64,000 nt of DNA from Euzebya tangerina (GTDB taxonomy: Bacteria; Actinomycetota; Nitriliruptoria; Euzebyales; Euzebyaceae). The translations under genes and the position numbers were made by a program. Where the stretch lies: positions 1,426,001 through 1,490,000 of the forward strand of contig NZ_PPDK01000001.1 in the NCBI RefSeq assembly GCF_003074135.1, in the 5' to 3' direction. Positions within the stretch are counted from its first letter, which is position 1; every line of letters begins with the position of its first letter. The notes under the pieces were generated by a model, which worked only from the letters and a program-made list of their open reading frames with translations, was not told the DNA's origin and did not search any database. Shown piece after piece: positions 61,293 through 64,000 of this stretch.

Positions 61293-61868
61293 TCAGCGGG
61301 TTCGCTGCTCCAGGAGTTCAACCAGATCACGGTCGCGGTTGTAGCCCCGATCGACCACCAACCGGGCCAGGCCACGAGCAGTGTCGAGATCCTCCGTCGT
61401 GGCGACATTGAACAGGGCCGCGAGATCGACGGTGTCCTGTGGGCGGAGTTCGGACTCGGCCAGCAGCTTCTGGACGATCAGGGCAGCGACCGTTGCGACC
61501 GGAACGGTGACTGCGGGGAAGACCTCGAGCGCCTCCGCTCCTTCGACCACCTCGCGCTCGATCCCGGACGAGGCGAAGAGCAGATCCACCACGGCGTCCC
61601 CCTCCCCAGGGGGGAGGATGCGTGCGGTTGACAGACGTCCAACCGCCTCCTGCTCGACCAGGGCCTCGGTCGACCAACCGCCGGCCATGAATCGTCCAAC
61701 CAGGGCCTCCGCCTCGCTGTCGTGTGCGGTGGCAACGGCGATGTCGACATCGCGGGTGAAGCGCGGTTCGGTTCGCACGGAGACGGCCAGCCCGCCAACG
61801 AGTGCCATCTCCAGGTGGGCTTCCGCCAGTTCAGCTGCGACGGCGGCCAGCATCTCGGCGAGCTTCAC
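61293..61868 (-). CDS. AbiEii/AbiGii-like nucleotidyltransferase (toxin family)
   Basis: A 191-residue protein of the nucleotidyltransferase superfamily. The core signature [21 protein letters not shown] supplies the GG motif and the D-x-D metal site; a third acidic residue is in [11 protein letters not shown] helical C-terminus ([21 protein letters not shown]) completes the AbiEii-like fold. Such proteins are the toxin half of type IV-like toxin-antitoxin or abortive-infection modules that modify tRNA ends or nucleotides. GTG start overlaps the stop of a small upstream gene (GTGA). Confidence 0.85.
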   Translation of the reverse strand: MKLAEMLAAVAAELAEAHLEMALVGGLAVSVRTEPRFTRDVDIAVATAHDSEAEALVGRFMAGGWSTEALVEQEAVGRLSTARILPPGEGDAVVDLLFASSGIEREVVEGAEALEVFPAVTVPVATVAALIVQKLLAESELRPQDTVDLAALFNVATTEDLDTARGLARLVVDRGYNRDRDLVELLEQRTR

Positions 61869-62065
61869 GGGTCGTCCGTCACCCGCGGCGTCCCCACCGT
61901 GTCGCCGTACTCGGCGCCGGGCCGGGTGCGGAGCCAGGCTCGCAACCGTGCAGCGATCTGTTCCTCATCCTCGTCGGGATGTCGCCGCCGCAGGTTCTGG
62001 CGCATCAGGGCCACGCCGGCATCGTGCAGCGCCAGCGCGCTGCGGAGCCGCTCGACCTCATCCAC
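61865..62065 (-). CDS. Small helical protein, putative partner of the nucleotidyltransferase
   Basis: A 66-residue charged, helical protein (VERLRSALALHDAGVALMRQ followed by NLRRRHPDEDEEQIAARLRAW). It has no signature I recognise. Its position immediately before, and overlapped with, the AbiEii-like toxin gene makes an antitoxin or accessory role plausible. TATCCT (minus strand, 62075-62080) lies 9 nt before the GTG start, with no ribosome binding site. Could alternatively be a subunit needed for tRNA or nucleotide binding. Confidence 0.75.
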   Translation of the reverse strand: MDEVERLRSALALHDAGVALMRQNLRRRHPDEDEEQIAARLRAWLRTRPGAEYGDTVGTPRVTDDP

Positions 62066-62086
62066 GATGGCTACAGGATACTGCCG

Positions 62087-62854
62087 CTACCGCGCGGTCC
62101 AGCCGCCGTCGACCATCAGGATCGAGCCGTTCACCATGCGGCCGGCGTCGGAGGCGAGGTAGACCACCGCCCCGGCCACGTCGCTGATCGAGCCGACGTG
62201 GCCGACCGGGATCCGGTCCACGACGGAGGCGTTGAAGGCCGGGTCGTCCAGCCGCTCGGCCGTGCCCGGGGTCCGGATGAAGGTCGGGGCGACGCCGTTG
62301 ACGGTCACGCCGTGAGGGCCCCACTCCAGCGCCAGGACCCGGACGAGCTGGTTGACCCCGCCCTTGGAGGCGGCGTACACCGCGTGGTCGGGTATCCCGA
62401 CGACCGAGGCCTGGGAGCTCATCGCGATCACCCGTCCGTGGCCCTGCTGGAGCATCACCCGGCCGGCTGCCTGGCAGGTGAAGAACAGGCCCTTGAGGTT
62501 GACCGCCATCATCCGGTCCCAGTCCTCCGGGGTGACGTCGACCGCCGGGTGGTTGTCGCCCAGACCAGCGTTGGCCACGAGGATGTCGAGCTGCCCGTGG
62601 TCGGCCACGATCTCGTTGACGGTTGCCGTGATCTGGTCGGTGTCGGTGACGTCCAGCGCGTAGGGGAGGATGCCCGGTCCGGCGTCAGCCAGGTCGTCGG
62701 GGTTCCGACATGCGGCGGCCACCGTGGCCCCGGCCTGGGCCAGCGCGTCGATCAGTCCCCGGCCGATCCCACGGCTGGCGCCGGTCACCAGCGCCACACG
62801 ACCGGCGAGGTCGAAGGAGGGGAGGGCGGGATCGGGGGTGTCAGAAGTGGTCAT
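62087..62854 (-). CDS. Short-chain dehydrogenase/reductase (classical SDR)
   Basis: A 255-residue NAD(P)-dependent oxidoreductase. Cofactor motif LVTGASRGIGRGLIDALAQ (about residues 22-40), NAG in LVANAGLGDNH, catalytic Ser in VIAMSSQASVV, and YxxxK in YAASKGGVNQLV. The tail GSILMVDGGWTAR is typical of fatty-acyl or sugar reductases; substrate unknown. The ATG overlaps the stop of the GH16-like gene (ATGA), so the pair is co-translated and may act on the same small molecule or polysaccharide. Confidence 0.93.
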   Translation of the reverse strand: MTTSDTPDPALPSFDLAGRVALVTGASRGIGRGLIDALAQAGATVAAACRNPDDLADAGPGILPYALDVTDTDQITATVNEIVADHGQLDILVANAGLGDNHPAVDVTPEDWDRMMAVNLKGLFFTCQAAGRVMLQQGHGRVIAMSSQASVVGIPDHAVYAASKGGVNQLVRVLALEWGPHGVTVNGVAPTFIRTPGTAERLDDPAFNASVVDRIPVGHVGSISDVAGAVVYLASDAGRMVNGSILMVDGGWTAR

Positions 62855-63792
62855 CGGGTGGGCTCCCAGGCCTGGAAGCGGTCGATGGAGAACCGCTTCG
62901 GGTAGGGGCCGGACCGCGGGGTCTCGGCGGTGTCGAACTGGTACAGCCCCAGCATGAACTGCATCGGATAGTCGGGCGACTGGGCGACCTGGCGCACCGG
63001 CTCGTCGTCGAGGTACCAGGTCAGGTCCTCGGGCGTCCAGCGCAGCCCGTAGGAGTGGTAGGTCGCCACGTCGATTGCGGCGTCCACGGTGGCCTCATCA
63101 TCGGTCAGGGCGGGGTCCCCGAAGGCCTTGACGTTCATCCCGACGGCGGCCCCGTCCGGGGTGACTGCCGTCCCGAAGATCTCCATCACGTCGACCACAC
63201 CCGACCGGTGGGGCTCGTCCTCCACCCCGATCATCCACAGCGCGACCATGCAGCCGGGCTCGAGGTCGGCCTTGGCGCGGAGGCGGAAGACCCCGTAGGT
63301 CGGGGTGTAGAGCCACTGGGTCTCCTGGGCCTCGCGGACCACCGCCTGATCGGAGAACTGGTGCTGCCCGACCGACGAGCCGACCGGCCCGGCGAACACC
63401 CCGGTCTGGATGGAGGAGACCCGGACCTGACCGTCGAACTCCGGGCACCACGGCGCCTGGTGCTCCTCGATCAGCAGCGTCAGCGCGCCGTTGTTCACGT
63501 GGTAGCGGGCCGCGGAGTCCTCGCGGGAGGACCACTGCGGCAGGTGGTGGGGCAGCCACAGCGACGGGTCGAGGTCGGGGTGCTTGGTCGCCCCGCCGGA
63601 CTCGCCGGCTTCTGTGCCGGTGAGATGCTCGGCCGGCTTGCGGGGCTGGGTCTGTCTTGTCGTCCCGTCCGAGGCCCCGGCGTGTGAGCCGGTGGGCTTC
63701 TCAACCGGCTGGCGGGGCTCGGTGCCGTCGAAGTGATCGTCGACGACGAGGGTGTAGGACTCGCGGACGACGTCGAGCAGGGTCTGGGGCAT
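62851..63792 (-). CDS. GH16-like concanavalin-fold protein with inserted repeats and altered active site
   Basis: A 313-residue jelly-roll protein resembling family 16 glycoside hydrolases (YTPTYGVFRLRAKADLEPG, VALWMIGVEDEPHRSGVVDV, RWTPEDLTWYLDDEPVRQVA). The active-site line reads VVDVME at residues 199-204, so the nucleophile Glu of the usual E-x-D-x-x-E is Val, while Asp201 and the acid/base Glu204 remain; hydrolysis may be lost. Between FDG (21-23) and LDPSLWLPHHLPQWS (74-88), which are normally adjacent, about 50 residues are inserted carrying two copies of a PRQPVEKPTGSHAGA-type repeat. No signal peptide. GGAG lies 6 nt before the ATG; coupled to the SDR gene. Confidence 0.85.
   Translation of the reverse strand: MPQTLLDVVRESYTLVVDDHFDGTEPRQPVEKPTGSHAGASDGTTRQTQPRKPAEHLTGTEAGESGGATKHPDLDPSLWLPHHLPQWSSREDSAARYHVNNGALTLLIEEHQAPWCPEFDGQVRVSSIQTGVFAGPVGSSVGQHQFSDQAVVREAQETQWLYTPTYGVFRLRAKADLEPGCMVALWMIGVEDEPHRSGVVDVMEIFGTAVTPDGAAVGMNVKAFGDPALTDDEATVDAAIDVATYHSYGLRWTPEDLTWYLDDEPVRQVAQSPDYPMQFMLGLYQFDTAETPRSGPYPKRFSIDRFQAWEPTR
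63597..63721. repeat. Two in-frame copies of the REP-like element inside the GH16-like gene
   Basis: Copies at about 63597-63652 and 63667-63721 match the intergenic copy at 25969-26022 over about 55 bp, for example GTGAGCCGGTGGGCTTCTCA against GCGAGCCGGTCGGATTCTCA. They encode residues about 26-42 and 50-66 of the GH16-like protein in the same frame. Confidence 0.75.
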
Positions 63793-63864
63793 GCGTGGCT
63801 CCGGGGGTGGAGGAGGTCAAGACCCAAGTGTCGGGGTGCGGCGGCGGAGGCGACACTGGCAGAG

Positions 63865-64000
63865 ATGACAAGTGACCGGAACAAGCTGCCAACCCCGTCG
63901 CGGCTCGTCGTGGCGGTGCTGGTGGAGCCGCCGCTCCTGGCCTTCGAACTCGGGATCGCCTGCCAGCTCTTCGGCCTGGATCGCTCCGACGACGGGCTGC
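63865..64000 (+). CDS. GlxA-type (DJ-1/PfpI-AraC) regulator, 3' end outside window
   Basis: Only 45 codons are visible. The start RLVVAVLVEPPLLAFELGIA and then CQLFGLDR matches the N-terminus of GlxA-family regulators, which have a DJ-1/PfpI-like amidotransferase fold followed by an AraC helix-turn-helix. It is divergent from the GH16-like gene. No strong ribosome binding site precedes the ATG. The DNA-binding domain would lie beyond the window, so the call rests on the short N-terminal match. Confidence 0.7.
   Translation, partial: MTSDRNKLPTPSRLVVAVLVEPPLLAFELGIACQLFGLDRSDDGL

Noticed and set aside
61865-61868. Frameshift joining the small gene and the AbiEii-like gene
   Set aside because: The GTGA overlap is a normal coupled start/stop, and each product is complete by itself.

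Overview
The window is high-GC (roughly 68-70%) chromosomal DNA of an actinobacterium. Evidence is a bacterial proteasome activator (Bpa/PafE-like), a TadE-type pilus locus, a class E-like sortase, an IclR regulator beside glycerol genes, putative cell wall binding repeat 2 modules, and many start codons preceded by a TANNNT box 5-9 nt upstream instead of a ribosome binding site. A deep-branching marine actinobacterial lineage (Euzebyales/Nitriliruptoria) would fit, but that is only an impression. No phage, integrase or insertion sequence was seen; gene order looks like stable core chromosome with a few accessory pieces.

Layout. 1-7.3 kb: glycerol/dihydroxyacetone genes (dhaK, aquaglyceroporin, divergent IclR regulator with a candidate operator), a DUF389/universal-stress protein coupled to a membrane protein, a secreted SNase-like lipoprotein, and a Gfo/Idh/MocA dehydrogenase. 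7.3-15.8 kb: an RND pump, an acyl-CoA synthetase, a selenocysteine tRNA, a PAC2 protein, two hot-dog thioesterases, a thioredoxin/TPR protein, Bpa and a SnoaL-like protein. 15.9-25.9 kb: a CHASE histidine kinase with receiver, then a compact Tad pilus operon (TadZ-like, TadA, a fused TadB/TadC, Flp pilin, two TadE-like proteins), then a sortase coupled to a secreted FN3-like protein with an unusual C-terminal anchor, then a STAS antagonist and RsbW-like kinase. 26-31.4 kb: methyltransferase, TSUP exporter, YibE/F protein and membrane pyrophosphatase, with a striking pair of opposed 20-bp repeat arrays. 31.7-40.6 kb: surface protein, dGTPase, a MarR-TetR-flavin monooxygenase operon with a clear operator/promoter, and topA. 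40.6-45.4 kb: an NAD cluster (nadE, NrtR-like regulator, nicotinamidase, nicotinate phosphoribosyltransferase). 45.5-56.5 kb: RecQ-type helicase, two rhodaneses, MerR/GyrI regulator, CapA-like protein, an MFS-thymidylate kinase fusion, DNA polymerase III delta prime, TetR/DUF418 divergent pair and endonuclease IV. 56.7-64 kb: AMP-binding enzyme, DUF234-type ATPase, a ubiquitin-like MoaD protein coupled to a BNR propeller protein, an AbiEii-like toxin with small partner, an SDR, a GH16-like protein carrying two copies of a repeat element, and the start of a GlxA-type regulator.

The most unusual structures are: (1) two opposed tandem arrays of exact 20-bp units at 27451-27550 and 27591-27710; (2) a REP-like palindromic repeat that occurs between genes near 25.9-26.0 kb and twice, in frame, inside the GH16-like gene near 63.6-63.7 kb; (3) the sortase/FN3 pair with an LTATA-hydrophobic-RRR tail, next to a streamlined Tad pilus; (4) the MoaD-like/BNR-propeller pair. 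Functions are inferred from motifs read by eye; no database search was run.
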